Origin: Polynucleobacter duraquae
Lineage (GTDB): Bacteria; Pseudomonadota; Gammaproteobacteria; Burkholderiales; Burkholderiaceae
NCBI RefSeq assembly: GCF_000973625.1
Contig: NZ_CP007501.1
Location: 1,054,001-1,118,000 of the forward strand
Direction of reading: 5' to 3'
Length of the DNA: 64,000 bases
This document shows, in pieces, positions 46,393 to 55,768 of the stretch. The notes under the pieces were generated by a model. The model searched no databases. It saw nothing but the letters and a program-made list of their open reading frames with translations, and had not been told where the DNA came from. A program made the position numbers and the translations under genes. Positions within the stretch are counted from its first letter, which is position 1. Each line of letters starts with the position of its first letter.

Positions 46393-46444
46393 GCAATACA
46401 ATCAGATTTACTTTATTTTCACTCGATTCTTAAGGATACCCAGT

Positions 46445-47020
46445 ATGCGCAAAATCATTGCTTCCCTATTTTTAGTTACCAGCCTCATTGCTAGTGCTAC
46501 CAGCTTTGCTGGCCCTAAGGTGGAATTTAAAACCACCATGGGTAATTTTGTTGTTGAGCTTGATTCAGTGAAGGCACCAAAAACAACGGCCAACTTTTTA
46601 AACTACGTCAACAGTGGCTTTTATAACGGCACGATTTTTCATCGTGTGATAGATGGCTTCATGATTCAGGGCGGTGGATTTACTCCCGACTTGTCACAAA
46701 AACCGACTAATGCGCCTGTGGTTTCAGAAGCACAAAATGGCCTTAAGAATCAAACTTACACCATCGCTATGGCGCGCACTTCCGACCCCGATTCAGCAAC
46801 GGCACAGTTCTTCATTAATGTTAAAGACAATGAGGGCTTGAATTATCCAAACGCTATGGGTAATGGCTACACCGTTTTTGGCACAGTGATTTCGGGTACA
46901 CAAACAATCGATGCTATCCGTAAGATCCCAACCATGGTGGCATCAACACCAAGAATGGGTCGTATGGCAGATGTACCGAGCAAGACTGTCACGATTGAAT
47001 CGGCCGCTGTTTTAAAGTAA
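46445..47020 (+). CDS. exported cyclophilin-type peptidyl-prolyl isomerase (PpiA-like)
   Basis: This 191-residue protein has a signal peptide (residues 1-22, ends SFAG) followed by the bacterial cyclophilin domain: VEFKTTMGNFVVELD, FHRVIDGFMIQGGGF and AQFFINVKDN. It speeds prolyl isomerisation of exported proteins in the periplasm. AAGGA lies upstream of the ATG at 46445; a longer in-frame form overlapping the previous gene was rejected. Confidence 0.94.
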   Translation: MRKIIASLFLVTSLIASATSFAGPKVEFKTTMGNFVVELDSVKAPKTTANFLNYVNSGFYNGTIFHRVIDGFMIQGGGFTPDLSQKPTNAPVVSEAQNGLKNQTYTIAMARTSDPDSATAQFFINVKDNEGLNYPNAMGNGYTVFGTVISGTQTIDAIRKIPTMVASTPRMGRMADVPSKTVTIESAAVLK

Positions 47021-47057
47021 TTTCCACTGATTTACTTGAACACTGACGATAAATCGC

Positions 47058-48884
47058 ATGATATTGCTTGATGATGCTCAGAGCACCTCATCACAGCCGA
47101 GCAGTCGCCTGTATGAGCAAGCAATACAGCTCTGGGCGATCTATCCTCAGTCTAGCCACGCACAGACAATTGCAGCTGTAGATCGATGCCTCCAAGATAT
47201 TAATAAAGCTTTAGCTCAAGGAGAATATGTTGTCGCTGCGTTTGCTTATGAGTTAGGTCTATATATACACAATATAGATCGATCAGTTGAGCGTGAAAGT
47301 AAAGATCATCCATTAATACAGGCATGGTCTTTTAAATCTTACGAAAGATTGAGCAAGGCGGATGTCGATACCTACATGGCAAAAAAGATAACGGCTCTAG
47401 AGCCTGAATCTAAAGTTGCAGGAGTGGCTAATCTTGAATTTTCCCTTGATCAAGAGAAGTTCACCGACGATATTCAGGCTATTCAAGAGTACATTCGCAA
47501 TGGCGACACTTATCAAATTAATCACACCTTTCGAATTACGGGTGAAGTCTATGGAGACCCGCTCTCTCTATATGCACGATTAAGGGAACGACAGCCGGGA
47601 AGATTTGGTGCATTTATTGCACAAGACTCGAACTTTATCTTGTCCCAATCACCTGAGTTATTTATTCAGAAGAATGGTAATACTTTAAAAGCCATGCCGA
47701 TGAAAGGCACTGCCAGTGCATTAAGTGATTCTGCTGAGCACTTATCAGCAGATGCAAAAAATCAAGCAGAAAATGTCATGATCGTTGATTTATTACGCAA
47801 CGATTTAAGTCGACTTGCCTTGCTGGGAACAGTCAATGTTCCCAAGTTATTTGAAGTCACTCAGTACGGTGATGTCCTGCAAATGACCTCTACCGTTCAA
47901 GCCGAGATCAAGCCTGAGATGAAATTAGGTGACGTGCTGAATGCGGTGTTTCCCTGCGGGTCTGTCACGGGCGCTCCCAAAAAACGCAGCATGGAGATCA
48001 TCCAAGAATTAGAGCCTCAAGAGCGAGACTATTATTGTGGCGCCTTAGGTTGGATTGATCCTAGTGGCGATTTTGCGTTTAGCGTTCCAATCCGTACCCT
48101 TGAAATTCATCAGGATGCAAAAACACATGCCTCACCCTTTTCTTTAGGCATAGGTGCTGGTATTACGATTGATTCTGAACCCGAGCAGGAGTGGGAAGAG
48201 TGTCAAATTAAAGCGGCATTCTTGAGCAAGTTACCAAGTAACCTGGGACTATTTGAAACTATCTTGGTCAGCAAAGGTCAAGCTCAGAATCTAGAACTTC
48301 ACCTAGCACGCTTGGTCAATTCTGCGTTAGCACTTGGCATATCCTGCTCTCTACCAGACATGATGAAGGTGATTGAGCTAGGGTGTGAAAACTGCTCAAC
48401 TGATTCTGAATATCGATTGCGTTTGGATCTCAACCACCTAGGAATCGCAAGCTGTCAAATCACTCCCATCAGCCCACTAGAGGGATCGGTAAAAATCTTT
48501 TGGGCTAGAAATATTCTGCCTGATTCAAATCAGGCCACCTTTCACTCTGGCAATGTTCTATTAAGACATAAGGTGAGCATTCGAAATGTCTACGACCAAG
48601 CCTGGCGATTGGCAGAGGGTCATGGTGGCTTTGATGCCTTATTTACTAATGAGGAAGGCTATGTCACCGAGGGTGGTAGAAGCAGTGTTTTTATCAAATC
48701 TGGGGATAGATGGCTAACACCCCCCGTCTCAGCTGGTCTGTTACCAGGGGTTATGAGATCCATCATATTGAATGATCCCCAATGGAATGCCCATGAGGTC
48801 AACCTGACTATTGATGATGTTCAGAATGCAAAAGAGATTATGCTTAGTAATGCTTTACGCGGCCTCATCCCCGCCCATTTCTAG
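47058..48884 (+). CDS. pabB: PabB-PabC fusion: aminodeoxychorismate synthase component I plus aminodeoxychorismate lyase
   Basis: This 608-residue protein joins two enzymes of p-aminobenzoate synthesis. Residues about 1-395 are a chorismate-binding domain with SPELFIQ, the PMKGTASA loop near residue 214, LRNDLSR, GSVTGAPKKRSMEII and GIGAGITIDSEPEQEW. From about residue 398 (LGLFETILV) begins a fold-type IV PLP lyase with a probable PLP lysine in LRHKVSIRNVYD and NEEGYVTEGGRSSVF. The glutaminase PabA is not fused and not nearby. Both halves look intact. Confidence 0.93.
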   Translation: MILLDDAQSTSSQPSSRLYEQAIQLWAIYPQSSHAQTIAAVDRCLQDINKALAQGEYVVAAFAYELGLYIHNIDRSVERESKDHPLIQAWSFKSYERLSKADVDTYMAKKITALEPESKVAGVANLEFSLDQEKFTDDIQAIQEYIRNGDTYQINHTFRITGEVYGDPLSLYARLRERQPGRFGAFIAQDSNFILSQSPELFIQKNGNTLKAMPMKGTASALSDSAEHLSADAKNQAENVMIVDLLRNDLSRLALLGTVNVPKLFEVTQYGDVLQMTSTVQAEIKPEMKLGDVLNAVFPCGSVTGAPKKRSMEIIQELEPQERDYYCGALGWIDPSGDFAFSVPIRTLEIHQDAKTHASPFSLGIGAGITIDSEPEQEWEECQIKAAFLSKLPSNLGLFETILVSKGQAQNLELHLARLVNSALALGISCSLPDMMKVIELGCENCSTDSEYRLRLDLNHLGIASCQITPISPLEGSVKIFWARNILPDSNQATFHSGNVLLRHKVSIRNVYDQAWRLAEGHGGFDALFTNEEGYVTEGGRSSVFIKSGDRWLTPPVSAGLLPGVMRSIILNDPQWNAHEVNLTIDDVQNAKEIMLSNALRGLIPAHF

Positions 48885-48893
48885 AAAGTCCGC

Positions 48894-49454
48894 ATGAAGT
48901 TTTGCTCGCACTGTGCAGCGCCTATCAGCATCAAGATTCCTGCGGATGATTCGCGGGAACGTCATGTCTGTGACTCTTGTGGAAGTATTCATTATTTCAA
49001 TCCACGTAATGTAGTTGGGAGCATCCCGGTCTTTGGTAATCAAGTTTTATTGTGCCGTCGCGCCATAGAACCTCGTCATGGTTATTGGACTCTGCCTGCT
49101 GGATTCATGGAACTTGGTGAAAGCACCAGCACTGGAGCGGCACGTGAAACTCATGAAGAGGCCGGCGCCGTTGTTCAGATTGGTCCACTTTACTCCCTGC
49201 TCAATGTGCCACATGCTGAACAGGTGCATCTTTTTTATCTAGCTTCGATGAATTCCCCAAACTTTCAAGCGGGGGAAGAGAGTCTCGAGGTTGCTTTATT
49301 TGATGAACGGGATATCCCGTGGGATGAAATTGCTTTTCCAACGGTAAAGCAAACTCTGGAGTGGTTCTTTGCTGATCGTGCTGCCGGAGTATTTGATGCC
49401 GGCAATGAATTTAGCGTTCGTAGCAGAGACATTCTGCCAACTGAAAAAATCTAA
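48894..49454 (+). CDS. NUDIX hydrolase with N-terminal zinc ribbon
   Basis: This 186-residue protein starts with a four-cysteine zinc ribbon (Cys4, Cys7, Cys26, Cys29) followed by a NUDIX domain. The NUDIX box GFMELGESTSTGAARETHEEAGA (GFMELGESTS and RETHEEAGA, near residues 68-90) is complete. It hydrolyses a nucleoside-diphosphate-linked compound; ADP-ribose or FAD/NADH-type substrates are suggested by zinc-ribbon relatives, but specificity cannot be read. It lies 9 bp after pabBC and 13 bp before aat. Confidence 0.9.
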   Translation: MKFCSHCAAPISIKIPADDSRERHVCDSCGSIHYFNPRNVVGSIPVFGNQVLLCRRAIEPRHGYWTLPAGFMELGESTSTGAARETHEEAGAVVQIGPLYSLLNVPHAEQVHLFYLASMNSPNFQAGEESLEVALFDERDIPWDEIAFPTVKQTLEWFFADRAAGVFDAGNEFSVRSRDILPTEKI

Positions 49455-49467
49455 GCATCACAAGCTT

Positions 49468-50205
49468 ATGAGTAATATCAGCTGGCTAGGGTCTCAGGAT
49501 GAATTCCCCAATCCTATTCATCACCCAGATCCTGATCCGAGTGTCCCCGGCTTAATTGCGGTAAGCGAACGGATATATCCAGGACAGTTAGCTCGCGCGT
49601 ATCAAATGGGAATCTTTCCCTGGTACTCCGATAATCAACCAGTCTTATGGTGGTCACCCAATCCCCGAATGGTATTAAAGCCTGATCACTTTAAATGTCA
49701 TGACTCGCTGAAGAAATCCATTCGTCATTTTTTATCTGACTCTCGCAGAGAAATCGGGGTTGATGAAAACTTTAGTGCAGTCGTTCGCTCCTGCGCAACT
49801 GCGAGCCGCAAGGATCAGGATGGCACTTGGATTACACATGAAATCATGGATGCCTATACCAATCTTCATGAAGAGGGTCATGCGCATAGCATTGCAATCA
49901 AGGAAGATGATCGCCTAGTGGGGGGCCTTTATTGCGTCTCCTTTGGCGGTATGGTTTTTGGTGAGTCGATGTTTAGTCACCAAACAGATGCCTCTAAGAT
50001 TGCTTTAGCTGCTCTTGCTGCCTGGTGCGAGCAAAATCAAGTGGAAATGATCGATTGTCAGCAAGAGACTGCACACCTGAATTCCCTAGGGGCCGCACCG
50101 ATATCTCGCAGTGAATTTTTAGCCCATCTGCAGCTTGCTTTAAATCAAACTAATATAGAGATTCCCTGGAAATTTGATAAACAGATTCTTCGTCACTGGC
50201 TATGA
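49468..50205 (+). CDS. aat: leucyl/phenylalanyl-tRNA-protein transferase Aat
   Basis: This 245-residue transferase attaches Leu or Phe to proteins with N-terminal Lys or Arg, marking them for ClpAP. Signatures: [25 protein letters not shown] ([12 protein letters not shown], then AYQMGIFPW) near residue 27, WWSPNPR and [19 protein letters not shown] near residue 152. The ATG at 49468 is chosen over in-frame starts inside the nudix gene. Its stop overlaps the bpt start by 4 bp. Confidence 0.95.
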   Translation: MSNISWLGSQDEFPNPIHHPDPDPSVPGLIAVSERIYPGQLARAYQMGIFPWYSDNQPVLWWSPNPRMVLKPDHFKCHDSLKKSIRHFLSDSRREIGVDENFSAVVRSCATASRKDQDGTWITHEIMDAYTNLHEEGHAHSIAIKEDDRLVGGLYCVSFGGMVFGESMFSHQTDASKIALAALAAWCEQNQVEMIDCQQETAHLNSLGAAPISRSEFLAHLQLALNQTNIEIPWKFDKQILRHWL

Positions 50206-50948
50206 CTCAACTAAAAGAGCTTCCTCTCACTGAATTGCAGTTTTATGCAACTGCACCTTATCCCTGTAGCTACCTACCAGGAAAGACTGCACGTTCTCAA
50301 GTCGCTACCCCCTCACATTTAATACATGCTGACTTATATGGTGAATTAGTCAATGCGGGGTTTCGTCGCAGTGGTTTATATACTTACCGACCTTATTGTG
50401 ATGAATGTCATGCCTGTACTGCAACGCGCATTCCAGTGAAGGATTTCTCCCCTAAGCGCAGTCAAAAACGCGCCTGGAAAAAACATGCTGGACTAGATAT
50501 TCGCGTTCTCAATTTAGGTTACCAAGAGGAGCACTATCAACTCTACCAACGCTATCAACAGGAGCGTCATGCTGGTAGTGAAGTAGATATAGATGATCAA
50601 GACCAGTACATGCAGTTTTTATTACAAAGCCGGGTGAACTCCAGAATTGTTGAATTTAGGGATGGTCCTCACGATTCATACCCAGGGCGTTTGCGCATGG
50701 TCAGTATGATTGATATCTTAGATCAAGGGATCTCTTCGGTTTATACCTTCTTTGATACCAGCAATGCCTCTGCAAGCTATGGAAGCTTTAGTATCTTGTG
50801 GCAAATTCAGCAGGCCTTAGAGCTAGATCTTCCCTATCTCTACCTTGGCTATTACATCGAACAAAGCGAGAAAATGTCCTATAAGGTGAAGTTTCAGCCG
50901 ATAGAGGGCTTGATCGATGATCGCTGGCAACCCATCATTGGGCCATAA
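50202..50948 (+). CDS. bpt: aspartate/glutamate leucyltransferase Bpt (arginyltransferase-like)
   Basis: This 248-residue protein of the ATE1/Bpt family attaches leucine to N-terminal Asp or Glu, producing an N-degron for ClpS/ClpAP. The N-terminal cysteine segment [14 protein letters not shown] (Cys22) and the [14 protein letters not shown] cluster near residue 65 are typical. [20 protein letters not shown] near residue 222 is also conserved. It overlaps aat by 4 bp, so both leucyl-transfer branches of the bacterial N-degron pathway are made together. Confidence 0.94.
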   Translation: MTQLKELPLTELQFYATAPYPCSYLPGKTARSQVATPSHLIHADLYGELVNAGFRRSGLYTYRPYCDECHACTATRIPVKDFSPKRSQKRAWKKHAGLDIRVLNLGYQEEHYQLYQRYQQERHAGSEVDIDDQDQYMQFLLQSRVNSRIVEFRDGPHDSYPGRLRMVSMIDILDQGISSVYTFFDTSNASASYGSFSILWQIQQALELDLPYLYLGYYIEQSEKMSYKVKFQPIEGLIDDRWQPIIGP

Positions 50949-50957
50949 TGTCTTCTC

Positions 50958-51989
50958 ATGATTGACAGCTACCCTCTTCTGCGCCCCTGGCTTTTTTCCT
51001 TAGATCCAGAGCAAGCTCACAACATCACCCTGAGTAATTTAGATCGTGCTCAGCGTTGGGGTCTATTGCGCCACTTGTGCAATCAACCCGTATCAGATCC
51101 GCGTAAGCTTTGCGGTATTACTTTTCCAAACCCAGTGGGTCTCGCTGCTGGTCTAGATAAAGATGGCAAACACATTGATGCGCTAGGCAGCCTAGGCTTT
51201 GGGTTTTTAGAAATCGGTACTGTTACCCCAAAACCACAACCCGGCAATCCAAAGCCCCGTATGTTTCGTTTGCCGCAAGCTCAGGCCATCATTAATCGCA
51301 TGGGCTTTAATAATGATGGCGTTGATGCTTGTGTAAAGCGAGTTCGTAATTCAGCTTATTGGCAGAATGGTGGCATTGTTGGTCTCAATATCGGCAAGAA
51401 TGCTATAACGCCAATCGAAGATGCTGCAAGCGATTACGTCACGGCTATGGAAGCAGTCTATGAGGTGGCCTCTTACATTACCGTCAATATTTCATCACCC
51501 AATACGCAGAATTTACGCGCGTTGCAAGGTGAAGAGATGTTGCGCTCTTTGCTGCAATCACTGCATATTGCGCGTGAAGCTTTAAGTGACCAGTTTGGCG
51601 TATGCAAACCCCTCTTTTTAAAAATTGCACCAGATCTTGAGCAACACGATATCAAGCTCATCGCTGACCTCTTGGTGGAATTTAAAATGGATGCCATCAT
51701 CGCCACCAATACAACCATTACTCGCGATGCTGTTCAGGGGCTTGAATTTGGTCAAGAAGCTGGTGGCCTCTCTGGTGCACCTGTTCGTGATGCCTCCACC
51801 GAAGTCATTCGAAGTCTCAAAGAATATTTAGGTGGCGCCATTCCGATTATTGGCGTTGGCGGCATTATGTCCGGCAAAGATGCGCAAGAAAAGATCCTTA
51901 CCGGTGCCAGCCTGATTCAAATCTACACTGGCTTGATTTATCGGGGTCCAAAACTCATTTCTGAGTGCGCAGCAGCCCTAAAAGGCTAA
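50958..51989 (+). CDS. pyrD: dihydroorotate dehydrogenase (quinone) PyrD
   Basis: This 343-residue class 2 enzyme has the N-terminal membrane-associating extension ([17 protein letters not shown]) and FMN-barrel motifs [20 protein letters not shown] near residue 56 and the active-site serine in [16 protein letters not shown] near residue 175. [15 protein letters not shown] near residue 298 binds FMN phosphate. It oxidises dihydroorotate with ubiquinone at the inner membrane. Confidence 0.96.
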   Translation: MIDSYPLLRPWLFSLDPEQAHNITLSNLDRAQRWGLLRHLCNQPVSDPRKLCGITFPNPVGLAAGLDKDGKHIDALGSLGFGFLEIGTVTPKPQPGNPKPRMFRLPQAQAIINRMGFNNDGVDACVKRVRNSAYWQNGGIVGLNIGKNAITPIEDAASDYVTAMEAVYEVASYITVNISSPNTQNLRALQGEEMLRSLLQSLHIAREALSDQFGVCKPLFLKIAPDLEQHDIKLIADLLVEFKMDAIIATNTTITRDAVQGLEFGQEAGGLSGAPVRDASTEVIRSLKEYLGGAIPIIGVGGIMSGKDAQEKILTGASLIQIYTGLIYRGPKLISECAAALKG

Positions 51990-52019
51990 TTAGGCTTAGA
52001 TAAACGTTTTTTAGGGCTG
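51973..52019. repeat. 11-bp inverted repeat at the end of pyrD
   Basis: CAGCCCTAAAA (51973-51983) and its exact reverse complement TTTTAGGGCTG (52009-52019) flank the pyrD stop codon with a 25-base spacer. There is no T-tract after the second arm, so it is not a standard terminator; it may fold in the mRNA 3' end. Confidence 0.5.
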
Positions 52020-52034
52020 TAGCTGTATTTCATA

Positions 52035-52064
52035 TTGTGCAATTTGAGCAAAAATCGCTACAAT
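52035..52064 (+). promoter_or_regulatory. iclR promoter, possibly giving a leaderless mRNA
   Basis: TTGTGC (52035-52040) and TACAAT (52059-52064) are separated by 18 bases. The iclR ATG at 52072 lies 7 bases beyond the -10 box, so transcription would begin at or next to the start codon. No ribosome-binding site is visible. Confidence 0.5.
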
Positions 52065-52071
52065 TAACAAT

Positions 52072-52890
52072 ATGGCATCGACTAAATCCGAAAAAGTTAC
52101 AAAAACACCAGGTGAAGCTGGCAAAACAGCGATTCAGGTCATTGAACGCATGATGAACCTGCTCGATGCCCTTGCATTGCACGAAGAGTCCAGCAGTCTA
52201 AAAAACCTAGCTGAAGAGACTGACTTACACCCTTCCACAGCTCACCGCATTTTGAATGACTTAGTAGCCTGCCGCCTAGTAGAGCGTGGTGATGGTGGCA
52301 CGTATCGCCTTGGGCTGAAGTTACTTGAGCTGGGCAACCTCGTTAAAGCCCGTTTATCGGTCCGTGAAGCAGCACAAGCTCCAATGCGAGCACTGCACAA
52401 GCTCACTGGTGAAACCATCAACCTTTCTGTTCGGCAAGGCGATGAGATCGTCTACATTGACCGTGCCTATAGCGAACGCTCTGGCATGCAAGTGGTACGC
52501 GCTATTGGTGGTCGAGCGCCGCTGCATTTAACGTCTGTTGGCAAACTGTTTCTGGCAAGCGATGACCCGAACCAAGTTCGCGCTTATGTCACGCGCACGG
52601 GTTTAGCTGGTCACACCAGAAACAGCATTACCGAGTTGGGAAAATTAGAATCCGAACTCAATCAAGTTCGCCAGTTTGGGCATGCACGCGACAATGAGGA
52701 GTTGGAGTTGGGTGTCAGTTGCGTGGCAGCTGAAATTTATGATGACAGCGGCAAGTTAGTGGCAGGACTCTCATTGAGCTCACCTACCGATCGTATTCAG
52801 GCGGATTGGCTAAAGCTACTTCAGGATACCGCCTTGCAAATCTCTAAGGGAATGGGATACAAACCCAAGATTAGTGAACCGCATTCTTAA
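52072..52890 (+). CDS. IclR-family transcriptional regulator
   Basis: This 272-residue regulator has an N-terminal winged helix (residues about 22-85, with LHPSTAHRILNDLVACRLVER) and a C-terminal GAF-like effector domain containing GRAPLHLTSVGKLFLA and ELELGVSCVAAEIYD. IclR proteins control carbon-compound catabolism; the effector is unknown. It stands alone, after pyrD and convergent with pbpG. The absence of a ribosome site and the close promoter suggest a leaderless transcript. Confidence 0.9.
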   Translation: MASTKSEKVTKTPGEAGKTAIQVIERMMNLLDALALHEESSSLKNLAEETDLHPSTAHRILNDLVACRLVERGDGGTYRLGLKLLELGNLVKARLSVREAAQAPMRALHKLTGETINLSVRQGDEIVYIDRAYSERSGMQVVRAIGGRAPLHLTSVGKLFLASDDPNQVRAYVTRTGLAGHTRNSITELGKLESELNQVRQFGHARDNEELELGVSCVAAEIYDDSGKLVAGLSLSSPTDRIQADWLKLLQDTALQISKGMGYKPKISEPHS

Positions 52891-52912
52891 GATATAGCTT
52901 TTCTTAAGAATG
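52882..52912. terminator. bidirectional hairpin at iclR / pbpG junction
   Basis: An 11-bp perfect inverted repeat (CATTCTTAAGA / TCTTAAGAATG) with a 9-base loop includes the iclR stop codon and ends 6 bases before the convergent pbpG stop. It is AT-rich, so termination strength is uncertain. Confidence 0.55.
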
Positions 52913-52918
52913 TAATGC

Positions 52919-53959
52919 TTACATCAAGCGACGAATTGCCTGAGGCTCACCTAATGGCATGCGCTCATACCAATCACGCACTCTCACTGCATCAGCAAAA
53001 CGCGATTGCGTCCCAACAGAATCCAAGAAAACCAGTAACAAAGGCGTGTTGTTCACGCGGGCCTGCATCACTAAGCACTTACCTGCTGCATTAATAAATC
53101 CGGTTTTTTGTAAGCCGATATTCATATCGCCTGCACGAACCAAGCGATTGGTGTTTAAGAACTTCTGTGGTCGCTTGGCAATCACCATGGTCAAGTCTGG
53201 CCAAGTAGAAAATTCACGAATCATTTTATATTGATAGGCAACACTCAACATCCGCGTGAGATCTTCTGCTGAAGCCACGTTTTCACTCTTGAGGCCAGTG
53301 GGATCAGCAAAATGAGAATGCGTCATCCCGATCTCTTTTGCTTTACGGTTCATGGCATCAATAAATGCAGAAATACCGCCAGGGTAATTTCGGCCCAGCG
53401 TATAGGCTGCACGATTCTCAGAGGACATGAGCGACAACAACAAAGCCTCTTCTCGCGTCAACACCGTCCCCCCTGCAAGGCGGGACGAACGATATATATT
53501 GACGTCATCTGCATTAATGACAATCGTTTCATCTAGAGGCAATTTAGAATCTAGCACCACCATTGCCGTCATCAACTTAGTAATCGACGCAATCGGTAAG
53601 CTTACTGAAGAATTTTTTTCGAAATACACTTCCTTAGTATCTTGATTAACAACCATGGCTACGCTGGACTGCAAACTTAAATCATCGTGCTGACCACGTA
53701 AACCCAGTGCCGTTGCAAATGAAGGTCTTGCTGAGACAGCGGACTCGCCTGGACGAGTAACGGTAGTTCTAACCGTTTTAGGTTTTTTAATTGATTTAAC
53801 TACTTTTTTGGAATCGGATTTTGCAGGCGTCTTTGCTGCTGCTTTATTGGTCTTTGCAGTTTTGGAATCTGGGTTAGCCGCCATTATCGGAAAGGAGCTA
53901 ACAGCTCCAAACGAAATTAGGCAAACGAGGGTAACAAGCCAAAAACGATTCAAATACAT
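52919..53959 (-). CDS. pbpG: D-alanyl-D-alanine endopeptidase, PBP7/PbpG type
   Basis: This 346-residue serine hydrolase has a signal peptide (ends PIMA), a Lys/Ala-rich linker (residues about 32-70) and a peptidase S11 domain. The catalytic triad motifs are SITK in LPIASITKLMTAMV, SEN in LMSSENRAAYTLG and KTG in LQKTGFINAAG. PbpG cleaves D-Ala-meso-DAP cross-links in peptidoglycan during growth. The basic linker may contact the cell wall. Confidence 0.91.
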   Translation of the reverse strand: MYLNRFWLVTLVCLISFGAVSSFPIMAANPDSKTAKTNKAAAKTPAKSDSKKVVKSIKKPKTVRTTVTRPGESAVSARPSFATALGLRGQHDDLSLQSSVAMVVNQDTKEVYFEKNSSVSLPIASITKLMTAMVVLDSKLPLDETIVINADDVNIYRSSRLAGGTVLTREEALLLSLMSSENRAAYTLGRNYPGGISAFIDAMNRKAKEIGMTHSHFADPTGLKSENVASAEDLTRMLSVAYQYKMIREFSTWPDLTMVIAKRPQKFLNTNRLVRAGDMNIGLQKTGFINAAGKCLVMQARVNNTPLLLVFLDSVGTQSRFADAVRVRDWYERMPLGEPQAIRRLM

Positions 53960-54078
53960 CCCAAATTGCCTTCCAAAACTTTTAACATACGGAATGATAA
54001 TTAACTTTTACTGCTCGACTGCAATTTTTAGCAACAGAAGTAAAAATAACCCTTCTATTTAACGCACTTCGTAGAAAC
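53960..54078. other. gap between EamA transporter gene and pbpG
   Basis: These 119 bases must hold the pbpG promoter on the minus strand. I see no gene, RNA or clear terminator in it. Confidence 0.35.
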
Positions 54079-54960
54079 TTATTCTGCAATCGTAGCAACA
54101 GTAGTTGTTTGACCTCGATTAACCAAAACAACTCCAGTCATTGTGAGCAACAAACCACCTGCCATCATAAAGGTAAAGGGCTCATCAAATAAGAACCACG
54201 CCATTGCCGCTGTAGTGGGCGGAGTTAAATAGAGAAGACTCGTCACCTTGGTAGCAGCCCCTTTTCGGATCATCATAAAGAGCAAGCTAATCGAGCCTAT
54301 TGAGAGCGGAAAAATCGCCCATAGTAGCGCTCCAATAACCGAGGCATTCCAAACCATGACAGCAGACTCAAAGTAATACATACAAACAAAGCACAGTATG
54401 GCCGATACGCCAAACTGAATGGATGAGCCCGCCCGCAAGTCAAACACTGGGCAGAATTTCTTTTGATAGAGAGTGCCAAACGTAATTGAGAGTAAGGCAG
54501 CAAAAGCCAATACGTAACTCAATGGAGGGATGTGGGCAAAGCCGATTTTTTCCGCTACAACTAAAGCTACCCCAGCAAACCCGAATCCCAAACCGATCCA
54601 CTGACGCCCCGTAACTTTTTCAGATACCCAAGCGGCAAACCATGCTGTCAGGATGGGCTGTAAGCCTACGATGATTGCTACCAGGCCTGCAGTCATCCCT
54701 AGTCGGACTGCAAACCAAACCCCGAGTAGATAGCCAAACTGAAGCAATATGCCAGCAACAGCTATGTGCTTAAATTGCGACCAACTTGGCCAACTGATTC
54801 TCCAGACAAGGCTTAGGCATGCCATAGCCATCAATACCCCTGAAAAACGCCAAAATAAGAAGGTGGCAGGCTCAACATAAGGCATTGCCAAGCGCGCAAT
54901 CAAAAAGCCCGTACTCCAAATCAATACAAATAAGGGGGCAATTAGACTGTCAAGCTTCAT
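54079..54960 (-). CDS. EamA/DMT-family transporter
   Basis: This 293-residue protein has about ten membrane helices formed by two EamA repeats. It starts with PLFVLIWSTGFLIARLAMPYVEPATFLFWRF (PLFVLIWSTGFL, typical first helix). The second repeat contains LLYLTPPTTAAMAWFLFDEP near residue 240. Members export or import amino acids, nucleobases or other metabolites; the substrate cannot be told. It is a single-gene unit divergent from the phasin gene. Confidence 0.88.
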   Translation of the reverse strand: MKLDSLIAPLFVLIWSTGFLIARLAMPYVEPATFLFWRFSGVLMAMACLSLVWRISWPSWSQFKHIAVAGILLQFGYLLGVWFAVRLGMTAGLVAIIVGLQPILTAWFAAWVSEKVTGRQWIGLGFGFAGVALVVAEKIGFAHIPPLSYVLAFAALLSITFGTLYQKKFCPVFDLRAGSSIQFGVSAILCFVCMYYFESAVMVWNASVIGALLWAIFPLSIGSISLLFMMIRKGAATKVTSLLYLTPPTTAAMAWFLFDEPFTFMMAGGLLLTMTGVVLVNRGQTTTVATIAE

Positions 54961-55159
54961 TTAATGGATCACTTATTGAAAGTGCGGGATTTTTTAATTA
55001 AGCTATGATTTTAGGCTTATTTAATAGGCCACAGCCCAGATCTTGGGGATGCTCCAAAATTAATTCTCAATCCCGATCAATACGGCCCGAATGAATTGAC
55101 AATGTGCGTAAAAAGGCCATAGTAAGCAAAGCCATGAAATTAACAGGAAAGGTATTGAT
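54961..55159. promoter_or_regulatory. phasin upstream region with a 9-codon leader ORF
   Basis: The 199-base gap holds the promoters of the EamA gene and the phasin gene. A mini-ORF of nine codons (55134-55163, peptide MKLTGKVLI) ends in a TGA that overlaps the phasin ATG. Its first 11 bases, ATGAAATTAAC, repeat exactly at the phasin start. AGGAAAGG inside the mini-ORF is the phasin ribosome site. Confidence 0.4.
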
Positions 55160-55726
55160 ATGAAATTAACGCCAGAACAAATGGCAGCAGCTCAAAAAGC
55201 CAATCTTGAAACTTTGAGTGGACTTACCAATCAAGCGCTTCAAAGCATAGAAAAATTAGTTGAGCTAAATATGCATATCGCCAAACAAAGCTTGGGCGAA
55301 AGTATGAGCAGCGCGAAGAAAGCGCTTGAAGTGAAAGATATCCAGCAACTCCTCGCCCATCAGGCTGAAGCAGTCCAGCCAATGGCTGAAAAAATTATGG
55401 CTTATAGTCGCCATCTTTATGAGCTAGCTCATGAAACTCAAGTAAGCTTTACCAAGTCCGCTGAAAAAGAGTTTCAAGAAGGTCAGAAAAAAATGAATGC
55501 CTTAGTAGAGGACTGGGCCAAGAATGCGCCGGCAGGCTCAGACGCAGCAGTGCATGCTATGAAACAAGCGATCACTTCTGCTGCCAGTGTATTTGAAACT
55601 AGTCAGAACGCAGTCAAGCATGCAGTTGAAGTTGCTCAAACTAACCTGAGTAATGCCACTAGCGCGGTTGAGAAGAACATCCAATCAAGCAATAAAACAG
55701 CTAGTAAAAAAAGTAGTGAGAAATAA
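55160..55726 (+). CDS. phasin family protein
   Basis: This 188-residue protein is mostly amphipathic helix and coiled coil. It matches the phasin_2 family: MKLTPEQMAAAQKANLETL start, GLTNQALQSIEKLVELN and SRHLYELAHETQVSFTKSAE. Phasins coat polyhydroxyalkanoate granules and control their size. The C-terminal Ser/Lys-rich tail is disordered. No pha synthase genes are present in the window. Confidence 0.9.
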   Translation: MKLTPEQMAAAQKANLETLSGLTNQALQSIEKLVELNMHIAKQSLGESMSSAKKALEVKDIQQLLAHQAEAVQPMAEKIMAYSRHLYELAHETQVSFTKSAEKEFQEGQKKMNALVEDWAKNAPAGSDAAVHAMKQAITSAASVFETSQNAVKHAVEVAQTNLSNATSAVEKNIQSSNKTASKKSSEK

Positions 55727-55768
55727 TTGCTATGTCATTACTTCATTAATATTATTCTAGAAGTGCAT

